Of a DNA stretch of 64,000 nt, positions 36,021 to 48,057 are shown in pieces. The DNA is from Lithospermum erythrorhizon (taxonomy: Eukaryota; Streptophyta; Magnoliopsida; Boraginales; Boraginaceae). Every line of letters begins with the position of its first letter. Position 1 is the first letter of the stretch. Where the stretch lies: positions 1 to 64,000 of the forward strand of contig JADFUC010000633.1 in assembly GCA_019722365.1 (NCBI GenBank), in the 5' to 3' direction. Below the pieces are notes generated by a model. That model made no database searches and was not told the origin of the DNA. It saw nothing but the letters and a program-made list of their open reading frames with translations. Made by a program: the position numbers and the translations under genes.

Positions 36021-37425
36021 TTTCATCAAGTAGCTGAAAATTGTATTATGAGATCTCAGACAAGAATGATAGTTTTACTCGTAAGACGCCTAAAGAAGAT
36101 AAATAGTTCAGAAAGACGTGATGCATAAGAATTACAAGTCAGAGACTACATGTAAAAATTACGCCATAAGACAAGCGGGCTCTACCAATAAGCCTAATAA
36201 TGATTGCCTCTTATACTCCTCATCCTTAATAAAGTGACCACTTCGACTTTTCACATTTCATACACTTAGACCGTAGATATTTTTCATTTTATAATATATT
36301 AAGAAAAATATATCAGTAAAAAATAAAATATTTCCATTGATATATTTTTCATGAAGTATTATAAAACACAAAAAAAAAATTTACAGTAAAGTTCAACTAT
36401 GAAAAAGTCAAAAGTCAAAAGTAGACAATCTTTGTGGAATGAAGGGAGTAGTATTGAATAAGAAACTTAATAAGACTATGCTGTAATAATAATACGTCTA
36501 TTACTTTTCATTCAATATGAAATATATTCATTGATATTATGGTCTTAAAAATTACATGAATGAATATATATATTATAGATATATAATTCACTTCATTGGT
36601 GAACATTCGACGTACAAATCGGTACCCTCATTTTCTATCTAAATAGCTTCTTGTGACCTTTTGTATTAAATTTGTTATTTATTCATAATTTTAAAATTTT
36701 GCACATCAAACAATACTAATCACATATACACTACTGAGGTTTAACTTGTCATTAAAAAATTTATTTTACAATATATATTTTATAATAGAGGCATGATATA
36801 TTTATTCTCTTGATTTTCAATGTAATTCGTTTGAAATATTTCACATTCAAACAAGGACATCCAATGTGTGAGCTCTTTGGTTATTTTGTATGGCGAAAAT
36901 TGACAGAATTTCAGAAAAAAGGTTTTGATACTTTTCAGTTTTGTACAAATATTATTAAAACAGTCATCGGTTAAAATATATAAAAATGAATACATAAAAT
37001 AAAATTGAATAATACAATTATGAATAATTTATATTTCTAATCAATTGAGAAGAGAATAAATTAACACTTCCATACATATATTTTACTTTCATTGATAATT
37101 ATTATTTCAAATATTTCAGAATAAAGTATACAATTAATTAATTCCATTGTGCTTTATCAATGTATAAGTATAATAAGTTTCACAAAAGTATAATTTCTCC
37201 ACAATTTATAATTTTGAGTATAATGACTTACAATTATCTAATTAACAATTTCTTTGATTTTATAGCTAAAAGAGAGAAGTGATGTTTTCTCACAATATAT
37301 AAAGTAACATAAAGTAAATTCTTTTACTAAACCTTGAAAAATGAAAGAGTAATATATAAACAAAGTGTTTAAAACTATTACTCCTCTCGAATTCTAAAGG
37401 ATTATTTTTGGATTTTAATGGTAGC
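36021..37425. other. AT-rich intergenic region
   Basis: No coding, RNA or transposon signal was recognised. Long A- and T-rich runs are present, and only short chance ORFs (for example 36780-36995). Confidence 0.5.
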
Positions 37426-40031
37426 CAGAACGATCCGCCTATGTCGGCCGCCTCGGCGCTTAATCACTACAATCCGAACAATGTGAGTCACCATACCGAC
37501 ATGACTTAACACAACCACTATTCAAAAAAAATTGATCACAATTAAACTTTTCAAAAACAATTTAAAAAATTATAATCCATCTCGGGTGATATCTAACCAA
37601 CCAAATCTATATATATATATATACACAACATATCTCAAACAAGAATGCTCTATAAAGTGCTAACTGAGACAAATACCGTAATCGAATACAAAATATCGCC
37701 GACAAGCGCTTAAAGTTTGAAAATAAAGTACAACAATCAAACAATGACAACATCAACCGATCAAGAGGGATCCTTCACACCCGGAGCACTACCCAGCTAC
37801 CTCCGGAACAAACTTCACCTCTGGCCAATCCAGTCAGTTCGTCAACTGCACAAATCAAATGCCGCCCAAAGTCGGGTGCTGGGCGAAGCCACTTGGCTTA
37901 GTAAGACTTCTAGCCGGGTGAAACTCCGCTTACACGCCCACGACACAACAAATTAACATTAGAGTCAACACGCTATATATAGATATATAACCTAGAATCA
38001 TTCAACAAAGCCATATTTATACTTTCAAAGATAATTTCATACATTACATGGCATAACATGTAACATGTATCTCAATAATGAATACAACTCACCGAATAAA
38101 AATCACACCAAACCATGAAATTACATACCACAGTAGACCAACAAACTATACTCTAGTCATCAATCACTCATCAACTGGGATACCATCCGATTCTAACCTC
38201 CTCGAGTATATAAGTCAACCTGCTAATTTAAGGCCACTTTATACTGGGTGAGAAACAACCCACGCCTTATACCGGGCATAAAGTCGATAAACAACGCTTC
38301 ACCGCATAAAGCCGATAAACAACGCCTTATACCGGCAAAGCCGATAAACCAACGCTCTTATATCAAGTGTAAAGTCGAGTAAACAATTTATACCATATAA
38401 AGCATACAACTAACGCTTCTTATACCCAAGCATAAAGTCGATAACCCACGCCTTAAAGAGCCACCTAACCGATGACCTTCCCACTCTAGGTCATATACTA
38501 ATACTCAAGCTCACCTCAAGACATACATAACTCTAACTATCACCTTCAACACCCATCTACTCTACACCTAAACAATATCCAAGCACACAACTAAAACATC
38601 TCACAACGTAAGTCAAACACAATCGCCGACAAGGCCACGTAGTCACATAAGCGCCGGCTGGGCACACAGAATACAAATAAAGGCCGACAATACGTAAATC
38701 TAGAATATAAGTCAGCCAAGCTATTACTTACTTGCTAAATCTTCAACGCCATTGCATTATAATCACATAATCATCATGGCTCACACAAATGAATCACACA
38801 CATAAACATAATACCCTACGTAATCATAAATACTAGCTTACACGTACATCATTCTCACATAATCATAACACAATAACATGTTCACAATAATGTAAAGCAA
38901 GTACGTAGTAGCACCCGAGATAAGTAATCACCTCTACTAGCTATCACAAAAGTCTCAAGAATCCAGATCAATTAACGCGTTCTTCCCGCGGTCAAGGCCT
39001 AACAACACCTGTGTAAAGTATACTCAAGAACTAATACCAATTACGCTCTAGAATGAACATTACCAACTCTAATCGGAATGATTTTAAACTAAGCCTAACA
39101 TGACTGCAACTATCGAATTATAATCCCATCGGACATAACCAAATCGATCCCCCGCTAGAATTCCACCTTATTACTTTAACATTTCAAATCAACTTATAAG
39201 TCATTCTAATTAACCCTCAAGTCCATAATTAACAACCTATACTCCAAAATATCGATTACAACTCAACTTGAAAATAACACTTTTTCAACCTAACTCCCTT
39301 TAATCAATTTTAAATCACCATTTTAACATCACAACAACTACAATAAGGTCCCAATTAAACTCCCTACACATTTAAAGTCTTATAAAAATATCAACCCAAA
39401 AAACAACTCGAAACCTGTGAAAAGTCAACTCGACTCATAACATCCTCTCAAACTAATTTCAAAGCCACGAATTCATCACTTACATCATGCAAAGATCCAT
39501 AAATAAACTAAGATCCATCATAAAATTGAATTATGTAAAAAGTCAACCAAAAAATAACCTCAAAAATCAACTAAAAACGTTATCTTCATTTCCTCAAAAT
39601 CGTAGTAAAAGCATGCCGAAGCCTTATTTAAACAATCTCGATAACTTTGGCGTGCCATAAATGCAAGAACGGGAAGAAATTTTGAGTTTGCCTTCAAAGC
39701 GGATCTCTCACAAAGCATAAAAACGGAGAAGAAAAATGGAGAAGATATTTTGTGTTTTGGTTTGATAAGGACAAGATGATACTTATCTCTTAAGTCAAAA
39801 AACCACATGTGAGTCAGGTTCGAACACGACGACCTAGCTTATCGAACTAATTCTAATCCATCTAACTTAACCTCGAATTATCCCCTATACGCATCAATAA
39901 ATTATAAATGCTACGGCTCAAATAATCACAAAATAATATTATTATCTAAATTATTTATACTATCACCGGTCCCACTGGCCAACCGAAAAATTTTAAATTT
40001 TAAATTTTTTTTTTAACGAGCGGTTATTACA
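37426..40031 (-). repeat. 3' LTR of the gag-protease derivative
   Basis: It is homologous in order to 42125-44053 (GACTCGCTTA-type start, ATATATATATACACAACATATCTC, CGCCTTATACC minisatellite, AATTTTAAATTTTTTTTT end, GGTTATTACA terminus). It is 2.6 kb and carries a 621-bp segment (38577-39197) absent from the other LTR. Confidence 0.8.
38225..38465. repeat. Minisatellite of ACGCCTTATACCG-AAGTATAAAGTCGATAAACA units
   Basis: About six copies of a 33-38 bp unit (AACGCCTTATACCGGCAAAGCCGATAAACC and variants). The homologous array lies at 42915-43090. Confidence 0.75.
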
Positions 40032-40258
40032 CTCATCTACCTAATAAATAAAAATTTCAACCTTTAAATTTCTCAGAATCCTCGACTACAACGTAACTAC
40101 ATAACGCACATACGACAAACCAAACACCCAGATACCTCATACCACAAGAAAGTTACGTAACGACTTTAACACAAATGCCATAACCCACCATACATCCTCG
40201 AAACCCAAGTATCCACAGCCTAACAAAATCTTCAATTCTTCCACCTCGCTAAGTCATT

Positions 40259-40591
40259 CTATCCCCGTAATTCTACTTCTCTCGCTGGCTGCAGAAAACA
40301 CGGCAGCCTCAGAAAAACACCAATACCTTCACAACAATTAATACATCCCCACCCACCTCCTCTCCAAATCGACTCCATATTCAAAGATCCAACATAACCG
40401 CCATCATCAATTCTCTTAGCCCCAAAGTTGTCAAGTAATATGTCCGACGGCACCTTCTTATCTCCCACAACAAAAGGTTCTAGTCTACCCAAAATTTCAC
40501 AAAGTAACATCTTATGGCGACAATCAATCCTAAAGCGCGATGTTTTCCCCAACCAATCCATACTCAACATATGATCAAACCTATCGCTCAA
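40259..40591 (-). pseudogene. Protease-region ORF of the derivative
   Basis: An open frame of 110 codons begins MSDRFDHMLSMDWLGKTSRF and continues RIDCRHKMLLCEI, matching the D.ILGMDWL..H...IDC..K.V.F segment after the aspartic protease. It ends near FLRLPCFLQPAREVELRG, which resembles the LPGLPPEREVEF linker before RT. The sequence then passes straight into the polypurine tract, so RT and all later domains are deleted. Confidence 0.7.
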
Positions 40592-40619
40592 ACTAAGTGT
40601 CTACTAATAATAACGGGTC

Positions 40620-41700
40620 GCTCACATTCAGGCCATCCCTATATAAATGTCTAACCTCAATCGACTTACAACCGAAACATAATAAAAGTGGGAAATGCTA
40701 GAGACTCTCTACATACTAATAGAATGTCAACATAAATCTCCGAAAATAATTGTTAGAAGCACTCAGATAAAAGTATTCCTACTCACATAATCACATGAGT
40801 AAAGTATTCGCCACCACTTCGAGGTCATGCACTCCGCTGTCACGCAGATAATCTGCCCCGTCCGGCCCCACCCCGGGCTGCACTTACGCCTCGGCAGCCT
40901 CCAACTCGGCCCCGGCTCCCACGGCTTCCACAAGTCCACCTCTCGTCCCCCCGATAACCGCTTGGCAGGCCGAATCAAGCAAAAGTTCCAGCATTCTCCA
41001 TCCTCGAAAAACTGGGGCAATCCTCAGCGCCCCCCGTCGGGCAACAACATATATCACCCTCTCTGGCAATCTCGCTTCAAGGTGGCTCAAACCGCCACAT
41101 CGGAAAATATATATTCTAAACCCCCCGAAAGCCCACCAAACTTCATTGATCTCACAAAATTTCGCGGTAAGGAGTCAGGATAGCTTCAAGCACCGCCGGG
41201 CGCAGACTGGCACCCCCCCCCGCCCGTGACGACTCACTGTCTGCCCTCCTCTCGAACTTCTGGGAATCGGGTAGGCCTATCGTACCGAAAGTTCTCCGAT
41301 CCACGCCTGCTCGCCAAATTCATTTCCATCTTCAAGGCCGCATTCTCACAATATGGAAACTGTGAAAGTCATCATGAGATTCAGCATGTACTCTCCCACG
41401 TCAAAACCATCTCGAACTGCATCTTTCTTTGCTCTACCGGATAGACATCAGTGAAAGAGGCCTACATCTCGGGCCGAATCAAGCTGCATTCCTCAAATGC
41501 ACTGCCCCCATTCGAAATAAGCTCCTCCAAAGCCGCCATGTCTCAAGACAATTCTCCCGAAGAGCTCAACAAACCGCCTCCTGCGACACATGTATCTCTC
41601 TCGCAGCTGTGACGCGCTGTTCTCTACCCGGGCCGCTGGCACCTCGTGAAAGTCGATAAGTCGCAAACTTCACTCTCTCATCTCACAATCCCCATAAAGC
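40620..41700 (-). pseudogene. gag region of the derivative
   Basis: A GC-rich block lies between the protease and primer-binding site, with several overlapping broken frames (40763-41020, 40884-41090). Blocks such as TTTCCATCT(T/C), the GGCCGCATTC word and CTCGTGAAAGT recur in the gag zone of the full element (14700-14760, 14550-15060). No complete domain remains. Confidence 0.5.
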
Positions 41701-42124
41701 TCAAAATGACTTCATATCCCTTGATTTAACTCTATAGCCTCGCTCGGCGAACCTCTGAAACTTCCTAAGATCCTCTCGAAAACCTGGCCAAACAACTCAT
41801 TTCCTCGACTCGACCTCGCGCCTACCCACCCCGAACATTCACACTCTCCCCACGAGGTCTACCTCAACCTCAAGCCGAAGAACGCACCTCCTGACCCCGC
41901 CGGTCCATACCGTACTCATCAACAGCCACCCCTACTGCGCCCTCCGGCCTACCCCAACACCTCTCGCCCTACCCTACCACGAACTCGCGCCATCCTCAAA
42001 TACCACGAACAAAAGAAAAAGACTGATTTTAACAAAAGACACCACTACAACGATTCAAGAAACAAATGACATTAATAACCACACGTATAACCCCTAATCA
42101 AAACCTAATTTCCGATACTAAAAT

Positions 42125-44053
42125 TGTAACGATTCGCCTGTGTCACGCCTCGGTTAATCATTATAATCCCGAACACAAGAAGCTCACCATACCGACGGAC
42201 GACTCGCTTAGAACACAACTGCTCATTTAAAAATTGATCACAATTAAACTTTCTCAAAACACGTAAAAAATTACAATCCATCTAATGACATATCTAACCA
42301 CCCAACCTAGATATATATATACACAACATATCTCAAAACAAGAATGAAAGGCTACAATCTGATAATACTGTGAATTAATACAAATATCACGACAAGTGCT
42401 AAAGTTTGAAATAGCACAACAATCAAAAACAATGACAACACATCAAAATCGGGGACCGCGAGATCCTCTCGCCACCTCGACGCTAACCCCAACACTGAAC
42501 AAACTCTCCAACGCCTCGGCTCAACTAGTCATTCAATAACCCGGCAAATCAAATGCCGCCCAAAGCAAAAAGTGTTGCAGAAGCTCAAGCCTAAGTGGAA
42601 CTTAAACAATCTAAGCGAACTTGCCATACGCCACACAACAAATCAACATAGAGTCAAATACGCTTACATATATGTATATATAACCTAACAACCTACCAAA
42701 GCCATATTTATACTTTCAAAGATAATTCTCATACATCATACGGCATAATATGTAATAGTCCACAATGAATACAACTCACCGTAATAAAAATCACACCAAA
42801 ACCACATGAAATTACAGTAATTCAACAAAACTATACTCTCTAGTCATCAATCACTCATCAATCTGTATACCATCCGGATTCTAACTTCGATGCACATAAA
42901 CTCAACCCGTCAATCTACAACGCCTTATACCCAAGATAAAGTCGATAACCCATGCCTTATACCGAAGATAAAAGTTCTATAAACAACGCCTTATATCTAA
43001 GCATAAAGTCGATAACCAACGCTCTTATACCGAAGTATAAAACATAAACAACGCCTTATACCGAATATAAAGTCAGATAACCCACGCCTTAAAGAGCTAC
43101 TCAACTCAGACCTTCCCAATTCCGTGGTCATAACTTAATACTCTCAAGCACCCCAAGACATACATAACTCTAACCATCACCTCTCAACACCCATCTACTC
43201 TACACCTAAACAATAAGTCATTCTAATTAACCTCGCCCACACCAACCTATACTCCAAAATATCGGGATACAACTCAACTTGAAAATAACACTTTTTCAAC
43301 TCCAATCGCCTTTAATCAATTTGAAATCACCATTTTAACATCACAATAACTACAATAAGGTCCCAATTAAACTCCCTACATTTCTAAAGTCTTATAAAAT
43401 ATCAACCCAAAAAGTTAACCGAAACCTAGAACCCAAAAAGTTAACCGAAACCTAGAAAAGTCAATCTGACCATAACATCCTCAAACGACTTAAGTCAGCG
43501 AATTCATCACTATATACATCATAAAGATCCATAACAAAGTAAGATCCATCATAAAAATTGAATTACGTAAAAAGCCAACCAAAAGTCAACCTCAAAAATC
43601 AACCAAAAACGCTATCTTCTGGTACTTTCAAAATCAGAGGGAAAGACGCTGGGAAGTCTTATGAAAAAACTTGAGGAATCTTTGAAGCGATGTTGAAGAA
43701 CGGGATTAAAAATTTTGAGTTTGCTCTTCAAGGGGGACTTTCGCCAAAGCATCAAAAATTGGTACATATTTTTATGGTTTTCTATTGATAGCGATTTAAG
43801 ATGATACTTATCTTCGAGTCAAGAAAAACCTACGTAGTCAAGGCCGAACACGCATGAATTCCAGCTTATCTAACTACTTAATCCATCTAACTTAATCCTC
43901 GAATTATCCCAATATTACTACTAAATTATAAAATGTAATACGTTCAAATAATCACAAAATAATATTATTATCGAATATTTATACTATCACCTAAGCCCAA
44001 CGACTCTAAAATTTTAAATTTTAAATTTTTTTTTAATTTAATAAGTTATTACA
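42125..44053 (-). repeat. 5' LTR of the gag-protease derivative
   Basis: It starts TGTAACGATTCGCC on the plus strand and ends AAGTTATTACA. It lacks 621 bp present in the partner LTR; the junction is at 43214/43215. It also has a perfect 26-bp tandem duplication at 43405-43456 that the partner lacks. Confidence 0.8.
43405..43456. repeat. Perfect 26-bp tandem duplication
   Basis: Two identical head-to-tail copies starting ACCCAAAAAGTTAACC lie within the 5' LTR. Only one diverged copy exists at the same place in the 3' LTR (near 39385), so the duplication arose after insertion. Confidence 0.9.
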
Positions 44054-44480
44054 GAAGTTGACATTTTTCAATTTTGAAAACTCAAATAACTTTTAATGTG
44101 TTATATATTAGTTTGAAAAAAATTTATCAATATGTCATATTTTCAACATAATTTACTATCAACTTGATAATTTTTGTTCAAATAAAAATTTCTTGATATC
44201 AATCAAGATAAGAAAGCCTTATTAACGTTGATCACGAAAGCACAAATGCTATAATCTTTTGCGAATTCAAGCATTATTAAAATTATATCATTAAAAAAAA
44301 AATTGTAGCACTCCATAATTATGAACCAAATGAGTTGTATATTAATATATACTTATAAATTTAAGTATATAGTTAATTATTTTTATCGATTATCTCACTT
44401 AAATATTTGGAATTATATTCCGTATATACTTACTAGTAAAAAAAGAGACAACCTATATTTCATTTTCTTTAGAGCATATT
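44054..44480. other. AT-rich spacer
   Basis: No gene recognised. The sequence right of the LTR end (GAAGTTGACA) gives no obvious target duplication with the left side of the element. Confidence 0.4.
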
Positions 44481-45330
44481 CAGGCTGTTCTGGCCATCAA
44501 GCTGAGGGCTCGACATGGAAATTTTACCAATGAAATTATGTCAAGTGTAATTAATTAATTAAATCTCAAGTTAATAAATATATACGTAACCGATTTACTC
44601 AATAATATTATTTAAGATTCAACCGTAATCTCCACAAGGGAGTGTCTCGATTTCTTTTTACTTGGAGACATATTCTACTCTTCATCGCTAATTTACAAAT
44701 AAATATTGCCAAGTGACATTATTACAAAATTATAATTGTCACTAATGAAAATGAATTATAAAGTCACTTTTGAATATTTGAAAATACATGAAACTCCATT
44801 ATTTATCTTTTAAATAAATAAATAGTAAAAGATAATAAATTAGGGCTTTCTTGACAATGGGCGTCTATTATAAATGGACCAAAACCTTTTGCTTATTTAA
44901 CTGCCTATATAAAGAGGTATTCTCATCATTTGATAGTGGACGAGGGGTAAAGATGACAATTCAAGAAGAGGATTAAATAGAGAATTCGTCAAGCAACAAG
45001 AATTATCAACACATTCAAGCTTCTTCAATAACATTCAAATCTTCAAGCTATAAGTTTAAGAGTTCAGGCTAAATTCAAATCTTCAAGCAATAAACTCAAG
45101 AACTTCAAAGCTACATTCAAATTTTCAAGTCACTAATTCAAGAGTTCAAGCAACATTCAAATATTTAAACTCAAAAACTTAAAAATAATCTTCAAATCTT
45201 CAAACATCAAATTCAAGAGTTCGAGAAGAATCTATTTAAGCCCTTGAACTTCAATTTGTGGTGTTTTTAATGTCTATAACGAGGTATCGTGTAAATTATC
45301 CCAATTTACGCCTAAACCGATTATTTTGGT
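44481..45330 (+). mobile_element. LTR-like promoter and leader with 41-bp repeats (tentative)
   Basis: A TATA box (CTATATAAAG, 44905-44914) is followed by a leader made of tandem TTCAA-rich repeats (45008-45235) and then a short unique segment. This architecture is common in copia-type LTRs but no second LTR or coding region is attached here. It might instead be the promoter and 5' leader of an unrecognised transcript. Confidence 0.35.
45008..45235 (+). repeat. About 41-bp tandem repeat, five diverged copies
   Basis: The unit resembles ACATTCAAATCTTCAAGC followed by AATAAACTCAAGAGTTCA. Copies start near 45030, 45070, 45112, 45150 and 45190. G is rare in this strand, so a transcript would be weakly structured. 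Confidence 0.75.
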
Positions 45331-46833
45331 TTCAATTTGTCCCGTCCATCCATTTTTAGTATCAAAGTATTTTAACAAATTTAAAGGTTTGAGGTACATA
45401 TCCAAATAAAGATTTACGCATCTTTTAAAATAACAAATTTATTAAAATATTAAATAAAACAAAAGAAAAGACGGGGATAACAATAGGATCTTTAAATCTG
45501 TATTTATTTGAATATATACCTAAAGTCTTTACCTTTGCTAAAATCTGTTAACTTGCACACCAAAAATGGATTGAGGGATCAAATTGAAAAGAAAAAATCG
45601 AGTCAGGGGTAAATTGCATAGTTTAGAAGTACAAGAGACAAAATGACGCTTAATCAATGCAATTAACCCTTTTTTTCACATGACGCCTGATGAGTTGCAG
45701 TAAAAGAAAAAAAGATGAATCAAACATCTACATGTCTACTTAGTCTCGGTAGGTACCTGTGCTCTATTTCAGAGGAAACTTAAAGAATTTACCTGGAGAG
45801 TTGCATGCATCGCCTACATAGTATAGTCATATCTTTCAGGTAGCTTATATCACCTGAATACCTGATAGACTGGTTATAATCCTCGCAAAGTTGGACTCAT
45901 ATGTAAGATATAGTTCTGTAATTAATCTAAGGTTATATGGCTTGGTAGTTCTACACAAAACAGAGCCTGATTTTACTCTCTTAGCAACCGGGAGTACAAT
46001 GGCGTGCTCGGGTAATGCTTAGGAAACTAAAGTGATAATGGCAGAGGGTGACAAGATTCAAAACAAGCCCATGATGGCATAGCAAGGCTTCTTTTGTAGG
46101 GGCATTTCATTAAATACCAAACAGAATGTGTAACACATGTACTGACTGGAAGTTAAAATACAAACTCATCTTTTATTTGTTCAGTTCACTCAAATTTAGT
46201 TCAATTGTCATTAGAAGTTTGACATGGAAATCCATTTAAGATTGTCTTGTTTCCTCACTCCACCAGGATAACTGACTGCCCACAGGAGCTTTATTCAAGC
46301 ACATATTTTGGTATGCCTATTGGAGCTGCAAGGAAATATATTAACATCAATCAGCTCAAACACAGTGAAAAATTAAACACAAGTAGGTTCCAATGTGGTG
46401 CAAGTATCGATAGTCAGTACTTGTTTTTTCTTTTGGACTTACCCCTCATCTTTCAACTTGTTTTCTCAAAACAATGTTATCAGTAATTGAACTATAACAT
46501 ATTTATATCCATTTGAGAACAAAGGAGGAACCTTTGAAACTTTTCGTATTAGTAATACCGAGATAGAGAGTCATGGGTTCACACCAGCATTTGATAGAGA
46601 GTAATAATATTCATCCATTCATCAATTCAAGTCTAATTATACAAGTTCTTTCCCTCATAAAAAGCTTAACACACTTCTTTGATTCTACCAGTTGCTAGAT
46701 TACTTCTTAGTTTCTACTGTGACATCGAAAACCTTATGAAATCAATCTACAATAGAATCCAAACAAAAAAGCTGTGCGAAAACTTTTTCAATATGACAAC
46801 TATAATCAATCAAGAATCAGAGCAATATACCTG
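45331..46833. other. Intergenic region and probable 3' flank of the A/B-barrel gene
   Basis: No other gene was recognised. Because the minus-strand gene ends at 46834 with a donor-like CAG/GTATAT just after its stop, part of this stretch may hold a 3'-UTR intron and final non-coding exon. ORFs at 46247-46486 and 46679-46870 lack recognisable motifs. Confidence 0.4.
46822..46833 (-). other. Possible 3'-UTR intron donor
   Basis: Directly after the stop codon the minus strand reads CAG/GTATATTGC. A splice donor this close behind a stop suggests the 3' UTR is spliced. An acceptor could not be placed with confidence. Confidence 0.35.
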
Positions 46834-47703
46834 TCAAAGGCTAGCTGTCTGGGAGGCGGGAACAACATAATCGATCACTAAGACACCATCCAACGAATCC
46901 CTAACCTTATCCTTTTCCGCATTAGCCATCTCCGATTCATTCTCCAATGCTTCCAGTTCGTTCACCCCTTTAAAAACAGCAATAGAAGCAATCGAAAACC
47001 CCTTGGCCCTCTCAGGGGAAAAATTTTCACCTAAAGTCAACTGATGAATCCCTGGAAACTTGCCCTTAATCCCTCTAATGACACCCAAAATCTCCTCCTT
47101 CCCATCCTCACCCACATTATCTTTCAACTTCGTAAACGTAACCCTCAAAGCTGAACCTGGAGGAAGTGGCACCTCACCAACAACATCACTGGCCACCCAA
47201 TCAACAGCCATGACGTCAGATACGATGGGTTTGACGTAATCACCGACGACACTGACATGTGAGGGGTGCTTGGAGTAGGAATCAAGGTCGGGTTTGGTCG
47301 AGTAGCGGGAATGGAGCATGTGTGTAAATGCCAGAGTGGCACTGCCACGCTGGCAGAGGATGGGTCCGGCGGAGAGGTGGAGGACTGTGGAGAGAGAAAC
47401 CAGGTTGTTGAGGTTGCTGAGCATTGAGTTGACTTTGGAAGGGTCAACTTCAGGTTTGATTTTGAAGAGCACAATGTGTTCGATGAATTGCCTAGCTGAA
47501 GAAGACATATTGAGTGATGATTTGGAATTAATTGTAGAAAAGGAGCACAAGGGTTTGAACTGGTGGCGGATGGGTGGTGGTTGGGTGGAGGAATGTTTGA
47601 AGGAGAAGAGATGAGTTGCAGCTCTAATGTGCGCAAGCATTTCTAATGTGCGCCTGTCATGGGTTGGTCGAGACTTGATAGTGATTGGGTTATGAATGGA
47701 CAT
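46834..47703 (-). CDS. Stress-response A/B-barrel (DABB) protein, UP3-like
   Basis: An intact single-exon frame of 289 codons. The N-terminal 60-65 residues are rich in Ser, His and Arg and poor in acids, consistent with an organelle-targeting peptide. Two ferredoxin-like dimeric A/B-barrel domains follow: residues about 68-170 (QFIEHIVLFKIKPEVDPSKV; TFMH-like TLAFTHMLHSRY; HPSHVSVVGDYVKPIVSDVM) and about 185-282 (ALRVTFTKLKD; FPGIHQLTLGENFSPERAKG; FSIASIAVFKG; VLVIDYVVP). Two tandem domains are characteristic of the plant UP3/DABB1 group, small proteins linked to stress responses whose reaction is not settled. The first in-frame Met (47703) is used. Met22 (47640) is an equally good start and Met66 would give a protein without the leader. 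A MITE lies 40 bp upstream. Confidence 0.85.
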   Translation of the reverse strand: MSIHNPITIKSRPTHDRRTLEMLAHIRAATHLFSFKHSSTQPPPIRHQFKPLCSFSTINSKSSLNMSSSARQFIEHIVLFKIKPEVDPSKVNSMLSNLNNLVSLSTVLHLSAGPILCQRGSATLAFTHMLHSRYSTKPDLDSYSKHPSHVSVVGDYVKPIVSDVMAVDWVASDVVGEVPLPPGSALRVTFTKLKDNVGEDGKEEILGVIRGIKGKFPGIHQLTLGENFSPERAKGFSIASIAVFKGVNELEALENESEMANAEKDKVRDSLDGVLVIDYVVPASQTASL

Positions 47704-47742
47704 CGTTCGCTCAAATTACTCTATGGATTCATCATTCTTAAG

Positions 47743-47876
47743 ACACACACCCAAATAGTGTTTGTTTGAGGGGTGAAATGACTATTTTGTCCCCCTATTA
47801 TTAAATGTAGTTGTTACAGAAATTATCCAGGAACAAAATAGTAATTTCAGTACTAAAATTGCTATTTGGTGTGTGT
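47743..47876. mobile_element. MITE in the promoter of the A/B-barrel gene
   Basis: The left end ACACACACCCAAATAGTG...GAAATGACTATTTTG and the reverse complement of the right end (ACACACCAAATAGC...GAAATTACTATTTTG) form terminal inverted repeats of about 45 bp around a short centre. Total length is about 134 bp with no ORF. It lies between the A/B-barrel start codon and the EH-type exon. A related remnant is at 19355-19464. Confidence 0.6.
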
Positions 47877-48057
47877 ATATTAGTTCCCCTCCAACTATAT
47901 ACATATCGAAATAATAAAATCAAAAGCTGAAATGACTATTTTACCATAATTGGAATTTCTCCTTATTAATCATTTGATTCATTTCAATTCACCCTTTTTT
48001 TCCTCACCAAATATTGGATCTCAATTGTTGAGATAAATATATATAATTAGAATAAAT

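Larger units (their letters stand above)
37426..44053 (-). mobile_element. Tekay-like deletion derivative with gag and protease only
   Basis: Two LTRs (37426-40031 and 42125-44053) frame an internal region of only 2.1 kb. It reads on the minus strand as primer-binding site (42124-42111), gag remnant (about 41650-40820), protease region (40591-40260), then directly the polypurine tract and 3' LTR. RT, RNase H, integrase and chromodomain are missing. It would have depended on enzymes in trans. The LTR family is related to but distinct from 8185-18148. Confidence 0.8.

Noticed and set aside
37605..37625. TA microsatellite as a notable repeat
   Set aside because: A short TA run common to all LTRs of this group; nothing distinctive.
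46247..46486. 79-codon ORF downstream of the A/B-barrel gene
   Set aside because: No motif or codon pattern supports it, and it lies antisense to the likely 3' region of the gene.
47145..47636. 163-codon ORF on the same strand as the A/B-barrel gene
   Set aside because: It overlaps the intact A/B-barrel frame in another phase and has no recognisable motif; it is a shadow of that gene.
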